A stretch of 64,000 bases of DNA from Crocinitomicaceae bacterium. GTDB lineage: Bacteria > Bacteroidota > Bacteroidia > Flavobacteriales_D > Crocinitomicaceae. The stretch spans positions 1-64,000 of the forward strand of contig JAQXCN010000008.1 in assembly GCA_029251865.1 (NCBI GenBank). Reading direction: 5' to 3'. The position numbers were made by a program, and so were the translations under genes. Of this stretch, positions 46,712 through 56,168 are shown piece by piece (positions within the stretch are counted from its first letter, which is position 1; each line of letters begins with the position of its first letter). The notes under the pieces are model-generated. The model did not search any database. It was not told the origin of the DNA and saw only the letters and a list, made by a program, of their open reading frames with translations.

Positions 46712-48286
46712 ATGGCGGATATTAAACCAGCAGAGGTTTCAGCAATTTTGAGAGAACAGCTTTCCGGCTTTCGATCAGAAGCGGAATTGCAAGAAGTAGG
46801 AACAGTACTGCAAATTGGAGATGGTATTGCAAGAATTTATGGACTTACAGGTGTTCAGTACGGAGAATTAATTGAATTTGACGGCGGTATGCAAGGTATT
46901 GCATTGAACCTTGAAGAAGATAATGTAGGTGCAGTACTTCTTGGTAAGTCATCAAGTGTTAAAGAAGGAGATACAGTACGTCGACTCGGAAAAATTGCTT
47001 CTGTTGAGGTGGGTGAGGGTATTGTTGGTCGTGTTGTAAATACATTGGGTGAACCTATAGATGGTAAAGGGCCAATTCAAGGTGAATTACACAATATGCC
47101 GATTGAAAGAAAAGCACCAGGTGTTATTTTCCGTCAGCCCGTAAATGAACCACTTCAAACGGGAATTAAGGCTGTGGATTCAATGATTCCAATTGGAAGA
47201 GGTCAAAGAGAACTTATCATTGGTGACCGTCAAACAGGTAAAACGACAGTTGCGATTGATACAATTATAAACCAAAAGGAATTTTTTGATAGGGGAGAGC
47301 CTGTCTTTTGTATTTATGTAGCGATTGGTCAAAAGGGATCGACCGTTGCAGGAATAGTAAAGAAATTAGAGGATGCTGGCGCAATGGCGTATACAACTAT
47401 TGTTGCTGCAAACGCATCTGATGCCGCACCTATGCAATTTTACGCACCAATGACGGGAGCTGCTATTGGAGAGTATTTTAGAGATACAGGTAGACCAGGA
47501 TTGATTATTTATGATGATTTATCGAAACAGGCGGTAGCGTATCGTGAGGTTTCTCTTCTTCTAAGAAGACCTCCAGGTCGTGAGGCTTACCCAGGTGATG
47601 TATTCTACCTTCACTCGAGATTACTTGAGAGAGCAGCGAAAGTTATTTCCGATGATACAATCGCAAAAGAGATGAATGATCTTCCTGAATCATTAAAGTC
47701 TAAAGTTAAAGGAGGCGGTTCATTAACAGCACTGCCAATTATTGAAACACAGGCAGGTGATGTATCTGCATATATTCCCACGAATGTAATTTCAATTACA
47801 GATGGTCAGATTTTCTTGGAATCAGATTTGTTTAACTCTGGTATTCGTCCAGCTATTAATGTTGGTATTTCTGTATCCCGTGTAGGAGGATCAGCTCAGA
47901 TTAAATCAATGAAAAAGGTTGCAGGAACACTAAAGCTTGACCAAGCCCAGTATCGTGAGCTAGAAGCATTTGCGAAATTTGGTTCTGATTTAGATGCAGC
48001 AACAAAAGCTGTACTTGATAAAGGAGCTCGTAATGTTGAAATCCTAAAGCAAAAAGAAGGAGATCCGTTTACAGTTGAAAGACAAATCGCTATTATTTAT
48101 GTCGGTACGAAGGGATTGATCCAGAATGTGCCTATCAATAAAGTAAAAGAATTTGAAAACGAATATTTGGATTTCCTTGAAGCAAAGCATGCAGATGTAA
48201 TGGCCTCTCTGAAGTCAGGTAAATATACAGATGAGAATACAGCGGTACTTGAAAAAGTAGCTAAAGAACTCGCAAGTAAATACTAA
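46712..48286 (+). CDS. atpA: F-type ATP synthase subunit alpha
   Basis: The non-catalytic nucleotide-binding subunit of F1. The 524-residue protein has the P-loop [15 protein letters not shown] near residue 170, the arginine-finger region with [17 protein letters not shown], and the standard N-terminal beta-barrel. The subunit beta and epsilon genes (atpD, atpC) are not in this window; in many Bacteroidota they are encoded elsewhere. Confidence 0.96.
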   Translation: MADIKPAEVSAILREQLSGFRSEAELQEVGTVLQIGDGIARIYGLTGVQYGELIEFDGGMQGIALNLEEDNVGAVLLGKSSSVKEGDTVRRLGKIASVEVGEGIVGRVVNTLGEPIDGKGPIQGELHNMPIERKAPGVIFRQPVNEPLQTGIKAVDSMIPIGRGQRELIIGDRQTGKTTVAIDTIINQKEFFDRGEPVFCIYVAIGQKGSTVAGIVKKLEDAGAMAYTTIVAANASDAAPMQFYAPMTGAAIGEYFRDTGRPGLIIYDDLSKQAVAYREVSLLLRRPPGREAYPGDVFYLHSRLLERAAKVISDDTIAKEMNDLPESLKSKVKGGGSLTALPIIETQAGDVSAYIPTNVISITDGQIFLESDLFNSGIRPAINVGISVSRVGGSAQIKSMKKVAGTLKLDQAQYRELEAFAKFGSDLDAATKAVLDKGARNVEILKQKEGDPFTVERQIAIIYVGTKGLIQNVPINKVKEFENEYLDFLEAKHADVMASLKSGKYTDENTAVLEKVAKELASKY

Positions 48287-48317
48287 GAAAACAGCTTAGT
48301 TCAGAAAAAAGTTATCG

Positions 48318-49199
48318 ATGGCAAACTTAAAAGAGATACGAAATAGAATTTCATCCGTTGGATCTACAATGCAGATTACCTCTGCAATGAAAATGGTTTC
48401 TGCGGCAAAATTAAAAAGAGCTCAAGATGCAATAGTACAAATGAGACCGTATGCTGTAAAGTTGAAAGAGATTCTAACGAACTTGAGCGCTACACTTGAT
48501 TTATCGGAAAATGCCTTTTCTGAAGCGCGTGAAGGTGGAAAAACCCTGATTGTTGGAGTTACCTCCAATAGAGGTCTATGTGGTGGATTTAACAACAATA
48601 TTGTTAAAAGCATTAACGAAACGATTTCAACTGAATTCAATAATTCTAATGAGGTCCATGTATTATGTTTAGGAAAGAAAATAAGAGATGCCTACAGGCG
48701 CTCAGATCGGTTTTACACGAATGATTACCTTACTGAACGTGAGGATGTTTATGCCGACCTTACCTTTGAAAACGTATCTGAAGTAGCAAATGAGTTAATG
48801 GAATTGTACAATTCAGGAGCATTCAATAAAATTTATGTTGTTTATAATAGATTTGTGAATGCAGCTACACAAAGAATTGAAACTGAACAATTTTTGCCAA
48901 TTCAAGCTCCTGAAGTCGATAGTTCTAAAGCGACCACAGGGGATTATATTTTTGAGCCTTCAAAAGAAGAAATCATTGAGGATCTAATACCGAAATCATT
49001 GAAAGTTCAACTTTTCAAGGCTATTCTTGATTCGAACGCAGCAGAGCATGGAGCTCGAATGACAGCTATGCATAAGGCTACAGATAATGCTAGTGACCTT
49101 CAAAAGGAGTTGAAATTGAGCTACAACAAAGCACGTCAGGCAGCGATTACAAACGAAATTTTAGAGATTGTTGGTGGAGCGGAAGCTTTGAATGCTTAA
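48318..49199 (+). CDS. atpG: F-type ATP synthase subunit gamma
   Basis: The rotating central shaft of F1. The 293-residue protein has the conserved N-terminal helix (LKEIRNRISSVGSTMQITSAMKMVSAAKLKRAQ), the motif GVTSNRGLCGGFNNNI, and the C-terminal helix SNAAEHGARMTAMHKATDNASDL...YNKARQAAITNEILEIVGGAEAL. It is the last ATP synthase gene of this operon; a response-regulator gene follows 20 nt later. Confidence 0.95.
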   Translation: MANLKEIRNRISSVGSTMQITSAMKMVSAAKLKRAQDAIVQMRPYAVKLKEILTNLSATLDLSENAFSEAREGGKTLIVGVTSNRGLCGGFNNNIVKSINETISTEFNNSNEVHVLCLGKKIRDAYRRSDRFYTNDYLTEREDVYADLTFENVSEVANELMELYNSGAFNKIYVVYNRFVNAATQRIETEQFLPIQAPEVDSSKATTGDYIFEPSKEEIIEDLIPKSLKVQLFKAILDSNAAEHGARMTAMHKATDNASDLQKELKLSYNKARQAAITNEILEIVGGAEALNA

Positions 49200-49219
49200 A
49201 TTAGTGCAAAACACTCTTT

Positions 49220-49855
49220 ATGGATTCGAATATCAAAGTTCTTATTGTTGATGACCACAAACTCATTAGTGAAGCTTGGTCCTCACTTTTAAAAGATGCC
49301 CCAAATATTTCAGTAATAGGGACGGCGGACAATGTCGATGATGCCTATACCATGTCAATGCAGTACAAACCAGAGATTGTACTGATGGATATAAACTTGG
49401 GAGAGGGTAGTGGTTTTGATGCCACAGAAAAAATAAATGATAGTTTACCGAAAACAAGAGTTATAGGCCTTTCTTTGCACGATGATATTACATACGTCAA
49501 AAAATTCCTTTCCATAGGAGCAAAGGGATACCTAACCAAGAATACAACCAAAAGCGAATTAATAGAGGCAATTCATAGTGTTTTCAAAGGTGAGACCTTT
49601 ATCGCATCCGACATTAAAGACCGTTATTTCACCTCACTTTTAAATGTTGATTCTGAGGCTAAAAAAGAATTAACGATGAAAGAAATTGAAATCGTTAAGC
49701 ACATCGCAAAAGGCCTTACTTCCAAGGAGATTGCCGAAAAGCTTTTCATCTCTCATAGAACAGTTGAAACACATCGACACAATATTCTTAAAAAATTAGA
49801 TATGCCGAATTCTGCACAGCTCAGCAGTTGGGCAAAGGATAAGGGGTATGTCTAA
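49220..49855 (+). CDS. NarL/LuxR-family response regulator
   Basis: A 211-residue DNA-binding response regulator. The receiver domain has the acidic pair in VLIVDDHK, the phosphoacceptor D57 (VLMDINL) and the conserved Lys in YLTKN. The C terminus is a LuxR-type helix-turn-helix: GLTSKEIAEKLFISHRTVETHRHNILKKLDM. No sensor kinase gene lies beside it. The 20-nt gap after atpG suggests read-through from the ATP synthase operon, so its level may follow that operon. Confidence 0.88.
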   Translation: MDSNIKVLIVDDHKLISEAWSSLLKDAPNISVIGTADNVDDAYTMSMQYKPEIVLMDINLGEGSGFDATEKINDSLPKTRVIGLSLHDDITYVKKFLSIGAKGYLTKNTTKSELIEAIHSVFKGETFIASDIKDRYFTSLLNVDSEAKKELTMKEIEIVKHIAKGLTSKEIAEKLFISHRTVETHRHNILKKLDMPNSAQLSSWAKDKGYV

Positions 49856-49922
49856 GGAAGCAATTCAGGTCTTACTTCTTTGAAATATTTATAAATAATT
49901 ACCGTTTTCAATTTAGCTAAAG

Positions 49923-49946
49923 AAACGAAAGCCTAAGATTTCGTTT
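49923..49946. repeat. Perfect 8-bp inverted repeat
   Basis: AAACGAAA (49923-49930) and TTTCGTTT (49939-49946) flank an 8-nt loop, in the gap between the response regulator and the beta-propeller lipoprotein. It could be a weak terminator for the upstream operon or an operator; there is no clean T tract. Confidence 0.4.
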
Positions 49947-49963
49947 GTATTATAAAAAGCTTC

Positions 49964-51178
49964 ATGAAAACGTCTGATCTATTTTTTCTAAGTATTTTCT
50001 ATATTATTTTCGGATGCAGAAAAGTCAATAATACCTGTACTGTTGCTGACTATCCGGATGCTCCAGGTTCCAATGGGTATAACTTCTATGGGGGGTCAGG
50101 CGAAGAAGCCCACGGTCATTTTATCCTGACGTGTTCTGATGGTGGTTATCTTCAGGTTGGTGAAACGGGATTTATTCCCAATTCAGCAAAAGTTTTAGTG
50201 GTAAAAATCGATCAAGGGGGAGCTCTCCAATGGTCAAAGGAATTTTCAAGCGGATCTGGTCACAACCTAGGTAATTCCGCATTTGAAGCAGACGATGGCT
50301 ATTTTATTTGCGGTTCTTTAAATGAAAATAGTGCCATAATCAAGCTCAATAAATTAGATGGTAGTGTTGTTTTCGAAAAAACACATGACAATGGCGGAAG
50401 TGATGCTTTTGAGCACATGAGCGTTACGCCAGAAGGTATCATTGCGGTTGGATATGTTCAAGCCGAAGACAATTTAAATACCTTTTTTACGGAAGGCCAA
50501 GGATATCTTACCATTCTTGATGGAAACGGAAATAAATTAAGTGGGATTAATCTCGAAAACACTATAGCTCATGCTTATCGGATTAAAAAATCAGGGTCTG
50601 ATTTCATGGTTTCCGGTCTTACAGAGGGAGCGAATGATTATGCACTTTTAAAGATTGATGCTTCAGGAAATATTATTTGGAATAAAACCTTTGGTGGCGC
50701 TAATTTAGACCATTGCTTTGCAATGGACTTGTCGACAGAAGGTGATATATTTCTCTCGGGGCATACGTTAACTGGAACTGAAAACTGGGATGCATACACC
50801 ATGAAAATTGATATGGATGGCAATCAGCTTTGGGAATCTAAAACCGGAAATCCTCGTGGCTTTGACCCCAAATACATCCATGATGAAGTTTGGGGAATAA
50901 AAGCAACTTCAGACGGGGGTTGTATTATTGTTGCTGGTACAGGTGATGAATACAGCACCTATAAAAGACGCTGTGGTAATGATGGAGATGATTCCAATAC
51001 CTGGCATGTTTATTTGGTGAAATATGATGGCAATGGCAATGTCCAATGGCAAAAGACCTATGGCGACGCTGAGGGTAGCGATTGGGCGGGAGAAGATATT
51101 GATTTAACTGCAGACGGTGGAGCTATTGTTGCTGTGGACAATGGTTCTTTTGGTTTTCTTAAAATCTCACCTTTTTAA
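49964..51178 (+). CDS. Lipoprotein with beta-propeller-like repeats
   Basis: A 404-residue predicted lipoprotein (lipobox IIFGC, residues 14-18). The body consists of repeats of about 45-55 residues of the type DGGYLQVGET...VLVVKIDQGGALQWSKEF and SEGDIFLSGHTLTGTENWDAYTMKIDMDGNQLWE, as in delta-60/PQQ-like propellers that are common in Bacteroidota surface proteins. No enzymatic motif is seen. It lies 18 nt before an outer-membrane barrel gene and may work with it; this is inference. Confidence 0.65.
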   Translation: MKTSDLFFLSIFYIIFGCRKVNNTCTVADYPDAPGSNGYNFYGGSGEEAHGHFILTCSDGGYLQVGETGFIPNSAKVLVVKIDQGGALQWSKEFSSGSGHNLGNSAFEADDGYFICGSLNENSAIIKLNKLDGSVVFEKTHDNGGSDAFEHMSVTPEGIIAVGYVQAEDNLNTFFTEGQGYLTILDGNGNKLSGINLENTIAHAYRIKKSGSDFMVSGLTEGANDYALLKIDASGNIIWNKTFGGANLDHCFAMDLSTEGDIFLSGHTLTGTENWDAYTMKIDMDGNQLWESKTGNPRGFDPKYIHDEVWGIKATSDGGCIIVAGTGDEYSTYKRRCGNDGDDSNTWHVYLVKYDGNGNVQWQKTYGDAEGSDWAGEDIDLTADGGAIVAVDNGSFGFLKISPF

Positions 51179-51196
51179 ATTTATCTATTGATCACT

Positions 51197-51925
51197 ATGA
51201 AAACACAAAACTATTTACTTCTTCTTTTTCTGATTACCTCGGTCTTATCCATTAATGCACAGGACAAATCTGATATAGGATTGAATTTCTCTTCTAATTT
51301 CACTTTTAGAACCCTAAAAACGAATGATACAGACTTTCAATGGCTCATTGACCATAGAAATGAGGACGAGCAGGCTAAATTTGGCTTTAATATTGGAGGA
51401 ACATATTCGTATCAGTTTGACAAAGGGCTCACAATTTTGATGGGTATTCAGTATACTAGGTTTGGTAACAGAAGAAGCAATATTTTATTTCAAGGTCCAG
51501 AGATCAATGGAATAGGATCTTTTCAAAACAGCTATGGATACGTAGGAGTGCCCCTTACAATGGGTTATACTTATGATTTTAATGACAAATGGGGGCTTAC
51601 GGCTGCTGTTGGAGCTATACTAAGTGTTTTATTAGATGATCGAGGCTCATATATCATTCAGTGGTCGGATGGCACTGCTATGTCAGATGCAGTTGTGAAT
51701 TTAGATAATCCTAATGACTTTTATCGATTCCACCCCATATTTAGATCGAGTATCGGCTTAAAATATCAGCTTTGGGATGCTTTTTATGTTAAATTCGAGC
51801 CCACCTTTCAATATTCTTTAACACCAATAAAGGACGCACCAGTTCATGAAAGATTATACAGTATTGGCTTGAATACGGGGGTTCATTATATTCTCGGTTC
51901 TAGAAAAAATAATCCTTTACCATAA
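51197..51925 (+). CDS. Outer-membrane beta-barrel protein (PorT-like)
   Basis: A 242-residue protein with a signal peptide (ending VLSINAQ) and alternating amphipathic strands rich in Tyr, Phe and Gly (GFNIGGTYSYQF, LTILMGIQYTRFG, YVGVPLTMGYTYDF, RSSIGLKYQL, YVKFEPTFQYSL), typical of small outer-membrane barrels. It ends in YSIGLNTGVHYILG before a short tail. I use ATG 51197 rather than an in-frame TTG 9 nt earlier. The photolyase genes start 33 nt later. Confidence 0.75.
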   Translation: MKTQNYLLLLFLITSVLSINAQDKSDIGLNFSSNFTFRTLKTNDTDFQWLIDHRNEDEQAKFGFNIGGTYSYQFDKGLTILMGIQYTRFGNRRSNILFQGPEINGIGSFQNSYGYVGVPLTMGYTYDFNDKWGLTAAVGAILSVLLDDRGSYIIQWSDGTAMSDAVVNLDNPNDFYRFHPIFRSSIGLKYQLWDAFYVKFEPTFQYSLTPIKDAPVHERLYSIGLNTGVHYILGSRKNNPLP

Positions 51926-51958
51926 ATCAAAAGCCAGACTTGTTTGTTGTAATGATAT

Positions 51959-53077
51959 ATGCAAACTCAAACAACGGAACATCAATTCTATTTCCCTACG
52001 GATTGGAAGTCTATTTACGAACGCATTCAGGCCATTGATCCAATTAAATATGCATCAACGCGCAATTTTCAGAATGGTGCCTTAACTTTATTGGGCCCGT
52101 ATATTTCTCGTGGTGTGATTTCTACAAAGTTTGTTTTCGAACATGTCAATTCTTTGGATTTGGAATGGAAGGTAACTGAAAAACTTGTTCAAGAATTGGC
52201 TTGGAGGGATTATTGGCAGCAGATATGGGTTGTAAAACATAACCAGATAGAATCAGACTTTAATTTTGAGCAAAAAGATATTTTGCATACAGGAGTTCCT
52301 ACTTCTATTGTTGAGGCAAATACCGGGATTGAAGCCATTGATGAAGCCGTTGAAAATTTTTATAAAACTGGCTATTTGCACAACCACATGCGAATGTATA
52401 TTGCAGCAGTATGCTGTAATATTGGAAAGTATCACTGGAGTGCACCGGCCAAGTGGATGTACGCAAACCTACTTGATGGTGATTTGGCAAGCAATCATCT
52501 GAGCTGGCAATGGGTCGCTGGTACATTTTCCAATCGAAAATATGTAGCCAATCAAGAGAACATCAATAAATACTTCAACAGTACTCAGCGCAATACTTTT
52601 TTGGATGTTCCTTATGAGGCATTTAACAATCTAGAAGTCCCTGCTGAGTTACTGCAAAGTCAAAATAGTATAACCGAGATCAAGTACCCTGAGTCCATTT
52701 CACCTTTAGACCTAGAAGAGAAGAAAACGTTGGTTTATAATTATTATAATCTTGACCCATTATGGCATGAAGGAGAAGACGTACAGCGTGTATTATTAAT
52801 TGAGCCAGTTGTTTTTGAGCGTTATCCAATCAGCCAAAAGTGTATGGACTTTGCATTAGGTCTTTCTTCGAGTATCAAGGGTATTAAGATTTTTGTCGGA
52901 TCCTTTACCTCACTAAAAACACAGCTAAAGGATTCAGAAATTATCTTCAAAGAGCACCCATTAAATGCCCACTATCAAGGTGTTCTAGAGGATCGAGATT
53001 GGATGACTTCCGTTGAAGGCTATTTTCCGGGATTCTTTAAGTTTTGGAACAAAGCAAAAAAGGAGTTGGTCAAGTGA
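51959..53077 (+). CDS. Photolyase-superfamily protein with FAD domain first and an extra C-terminal domain
   Basis: A 372-residue protein that begins almost directly with the photolyase FAD domain. Family motifs are in order: [14 protein letters not shown] (43-54), LAWRDYWQQ (80-88), [25 protein letters not shown] (122-146) and [13 protein letters not shown] (173-185). N179 and W183 match the FAD-side Asn and first Trp of E. coli photolyase, and W160 matches the middle Trp. The usual N-terminal antenna domain is absent; residues ~265-372 look like an alpha/beta domain ([24 protein letters not shown]). DNA repair or light sensing are both possible. GTGA links it to the next gene. Confidence 0.75.
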   Translation: MQTQTTEHQFYFPTDWKSIYERIQAIDPIKYASTRNFQNGALTLLGPYISRGVISTKFVFEHVNSLDLEWKVTEKLVQELAWRDYWQQIWVVKHNQIESDFNFEQKDILHTGVPTSIVEANTGIEAIDEAVENFYKTGYLHNHMRMYIAAVCCNIGKYHWSAPAKWMYANLLDGDLASNHLSWQWVAGTFSNRKYVANQENINKYFNSTQRNTFLDVPYEAFNNLEVPAELLQSQNSITEIKYPESISPLDLEEKKTLVYNYYNLDPLWHEGEDVQRVLLIEPVVFERYPISQKCMDFALGLSSSIKGIKIFVGSFTSLKTQLKDSEIIFKEHPLNAHYQGVLEDRDWMTSVEGYFPGFFKFWNKAKKELVK

Positions 53078-54543
53078 AGGAAGCATTGAATATTGTTTGG
53101 TTAAAGAGGGACCTGCGCTTGCAAGACCACCTTCCCTTTTTTGAGGCTGAAAATAATTCAACGCATAATTACCTGCCTATTTATATTTTGGAGCCATCTG
53201 CAATTGCCTATCCAGATTGTTCTTTAAGACACTTACAGTTTGTATATCATTCTATTTTGGAGATGAATAGGGTCTTGAAAGCCTTTAACAGAAAGGTTCA
53301 TGTTTTACATGGAGAGGCGATAGAGGTTTTTAATTTCTTAATAGAAAAATTTGACATCCAAAATGTATATTCCTATCAGGAGAGTGGTGTAAAGGTGACT
53401 TGGGATCGCGACAAAAATGTTTCTTCCTTATTTAAAAGCAAAGGTATCAAATGGACAGAATTTCAACGTGATGGAATTATTCGAGGTATTAAAAATAGAG
53501 TCAATTGGGACAAAAATTGGTTTGCTGCTGTGAACTCTCCGCTGATATTGAATGTATACTCGCAGAATGAAGCGCTTGAAAAATGCTTTCCTTTTGAGTT
53601 GCCAGAAACCCTTCTTAAGTCACTGCAAAATTATCCTGAAGCGTTTCAGAGAGCCGGCGAAAGTTATGCCATGCGTTATATAAGTTCCTTTTGTGAAGGA
53701 CGTGGTTCGAACTACAGCCGTCATATTTCAAAACCTAAAGAGAGTCGAAAATCTTGTGGAAGAGTATCGCCTTACTTGGCTTGGGGGAATTTATCGGTGC
53801 GTCAAGCCGTTCAATTTGTTCGGAACCACCCAAACTATGATGCGAATAAGCGCAGCTTTAACAATCAACTTACGCGACTAAAATGGCGCTGTCATTTTAT
53901 TCAAAAATTTGAAGTAGAGTGCACCTACGAAACGCATTGTGTAAACCGAGGATATGAAACTTTGGAATATGAAAGCAACTCTGAATTCCTTGAAGCTTGG
54001 AAAAAAGGACAAACCGGTTTTCCATTGGTCGATGCTTGCATGCGGTGTTTGATTGCAACGGGTTGGATCAATTTTAGAATGCGGGCCATGCTGGTCTCCG
54101 TATTGTGTTTTCACTTAGATTGCAATTGGAAAAAAGGGGTGTATTATGTTGCGCAACAATTCTTGGACTACGAACCAGGGATTCATTTTCCACAATTTCA
54201 GATGCAGGCAGGAACGACTGGAATAAATACCATTCGGATGTACAACCCCATCAAGCAATCTCAAGAGCACGATCCAAATGGTGTGTTTATCCGAGAATGG
54301 GTCCCCGAATTAAAAAACATCCCAGTTGAATTTATTCACGAACCTTGGAAAATGACCGTTATGGAGAAAGAGTTTCATGACATAGATAATGATTATCCCG
54401 AGCCAATTGTAGATTTAACAGCAGTTGCCAAAATTGCAAGAGTAAAAATTTGGGGACACCGAAAGCATAAAGAAGTCAGAATAGACAGCAAAAGAATTGT
54501 TGCATTACACACTAGAAACAATGGAAAAAAGAAAAGCCGTTAA
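53074..54543 (+). CDS. Photolyase/cryptochrome with altered flavin pocket and Trp chain
   Basis: A 489-residue protein with a complete photolyase layout: an N-terminal alpha/beta domain ([17 protein letters not shown]) and a C-terminal FAD domain ([50 protein letters not shown]). The active-site segment reads [18 protein letters not shown], giving H371, F375 and M377 where E. coli photolyase has Asn378, Trp382 and Trp384. This variant is one I have seen in other bacteria, but its activity is not known to me. The start is GTG 53074, overlapping the previous stop by 4 nt. Confidence 0.82.
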   Translation: MKEALNIVWLKRDLRLQDHLPFFEAENNSTHNYLPIYILEPSAIAYPDCSLRHLQFVYHSILEMNRVLKAFNRKVHVLHGEAIEVFNFLIEKFDIQNVYSYQESGVKVTWDRDKNVSSLFKSKGIKWTEFQRDGIIRGIKNRVNWDKNWFAAVNSPLILNVYSQNEALEKCFPFELPETLLKSLQNYPEAFQRAGESYAMRYISSFCEGRGSNYSRHISKPKESRKSCGRVSPYLAWGNLSVRQAVQFVRNHPNYDANKRSFNNQLTRLKWRCHFIQKFEVECTYETHCVNRGYETLEYESNSEFLEAWKKGQTGFPLVDACMRCLIATGWINFRMRAMLVSVLCFHLDCNWKKGVYYVAQQFLDYEPGIHFPQFQMQAGTTGINTIRMYNPIKQSQEHDPNGVFIREWVPELKNIPVEFIHEPWKMTVMEKEFHDIDNDYPEPIVDLTAVAKIARVKIWGHRKHKEVRIDSKRIVALHTRNNGKKKSR

Positions 54544-56011
54544 CCTTATTTTCCCGCACCAGCTTTTTGAGAAAAATGCGTTGCTTGAAATTACTTGTGA
54601 AACGTATATTATTGAAGAGTATCTGTTTTTTAAGCACTACAAGTTTCACAAACAAAAGATTGCATTTCACAGGGCTTCAATGAAAGCCTACGCTGATTTC
54701 CTGAAATCAAAAAACGCATCAATAAATTATATTGAAGCAACGGATACAAAGAGCGATATTCGGATTCTTTTAGAGGAATTATTAGCGTCTGGTATTACCC
54801 AGGTAAACTTCTATGATCCAGTTGACAATTGGCTATTAAAAAGGATAAAATCATTTTCAGGTCGTATACATTTCAACATACTTGAGACGCCTTATTTCAT
54901 AAATTCAAATGAGGATTTGAGTACCTTTTTTAGAGCGGACAAGAAGTCTTTTTTTCAAACCACTTTCTACAAACAGCAACGTGTAAAGCATAACGTTTTA
55001 ATGGATAAAGATGGCAGCCCAAGAGGAGGGAAATGGACCTATGATATTGACAACAGAAAAAAATACCCAAAAGGTCAGCAGCCTCCTGAAATCCAATTTC
55101 CTAAATCAAGTTTTTATTGGGAAGAGGCCATGCAATATGTAGGTACTCACTTTAAAGACTACCCCGGTGTCCTTGAGGCCAAACGCATTTACCCAATTAC
55201 CTTTGAGGAAACAAACCTATGGTTGGCACGTTTTTTAAAGGAGCGTTTTGAAGAGTTTGGGATTTATGAAGATGCTATCGTCAAAGAGGAAATATTTTTA
55301 AATCATAGCTTGCTTTCGCCACTAATGAATACAGGTTTGCTTTCGCCACGAGACGTGATCAATCAAAGTTTGCTCTTTGCGAATAAGAATGATATACCAT
55401 TAAATTCATTGGAGGGGTTCATTCGGCAAATTATGGGATGGAGAGAGTTCATTCGTGGGATGTATATCTGTAAAGGAAGCTATTCCCGAACGCAGAATTT
55501 TTGGGGTTTTGAACGGAAAATCCCGAAAAGCTTTTACGATGGCACGACCGGAATTGAGCCGATAGACGATACGATTAAAAAAGTTTTAGCTACCGGTTAT
55601 TGTCACCATATAGAGCGACTGATGGTGCTTGGTAATTTCATGCTGCTCTGTGAATTTCATCCAGATGAGGTCTACCGTTGGTTCATGGAATTGTTCATTG
55701 ATGCCTATGACTGGGTCATGGTTCCTAATGTTTATGGAATGAGTCAGTTTGCTGACGGGGGAACTTTTGCGACCAAGCCCTACATTGGTGGTTCTAACTA
55801 CATCAAGAAAATGAGTAACTACGGTCAAGGACCCTGGTCTGCTATTTGGGATGGTTTGTTTTGGCGTTTTATATCTGTTAATCAAGATTTTTTTCTTAAA
55901 AATCCTAGAATGTCAATGATGGTTCATTCTTTTAATCGAATGTCTGATGAGAAGAGAACGCTACACCTAGAAAATGCAGCAGCATTTTTAGCTCAGCTAG
56001 ATAGGAAGTAA
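54521..56011 (+). CDS. FeS-BCP-type (6-4) photolyase homolog lacking the iron-sulfur cysteines
   Basis: A 496-residue member of the bacterial cryptochrome/(6-4) photolyase family represented by PhrB (COG3046). Shared motifs include NLIFPHQLF at the start, [14 protein letters not shown] (302-315), the double His in [15 protein letters not shown] (H362, H363), and [20 protein letters not shown]. PhrB homologs then carry three Cys of a 4Fe-4S cluster, with a fourth upstream; here the segment is [15 protein letters not shown], with no Cys and a shorter loop, and the upstream site ([10 protein letters not shown]) lacks Cys too. ATG 54521 overlaps the previous gene by 23 nt. Confidence 0.82.
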   Translation: MEKRKAVNLIFPHQLFEKNALLEITCETYIIEEYLFFKHYKFHKQKIAFHRASMKAYADFLKSKNASINYIEATDTKSDIRILLEELLASGITQVNFYDPVDNWLLKRIKSFSGRIHFNILETPYFINSNEDLSTFFRADKKSFFQTTFYKQQRVKHNVLMDKDGSPRGGKWTYDIDNRKKYPKGQQPPEIQFPKSSFYWEEAMQYVGTHFKDYPGVLEAKRIYPITFEETNLWLARFLKERFEEFGIYEDAIVKEEIFLNHSLLSPLMNTGLLSPRDVINQSLLFANKNDIPLNSLEGFIRQIMGWREFIRGMYICKGSYSRTQNFWGFERKIPKSFYDGTTGIEPIDDTIKKVLATGYCHHIERLMVLGNFMLLCEFHPDEVYRWFMELFIDAYDWVMVPNVYGMSQFADGGTFATKPYIGGSNYIKKMSNYGQGPWSAIWDGLFWRFISVNQDFFLKNPRMSMMVHSFNRMSDEKRTLHLENAAAFLAQLDRK

Positions 56012-56016
56012 GAATT

Positions 56017-56157
56017 TTGAAACATTCTTTTGACTTTAGAACCAACATAGGGATTTTCGATGTAAACGAGAATAATTGTGTTGATTTGAGATTGGTTGCT
56101 CTTAATGGCTCTGACCTTTACGCTTTGGGGGACATCAAGGACTATACACTACCTTAA
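56017..56157 (+). other. Possible 46-codon ORF after the photolyase operon
   Basis: A frame open from TTG 56017 to TAA 56155 encodes 46 residues, including IGIFDVNENNCVDLRLVALNG, which looks protein-like rather than random. It has no ATG. It could be a small gene, the remnant of a larger one, or chance. Otherwise the 157-nt gap between the photolyase and sufD stops holds nothing I recognise. Confidence 0.2.
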
Positions 56158-56168
56158 AAGTAGAGATG

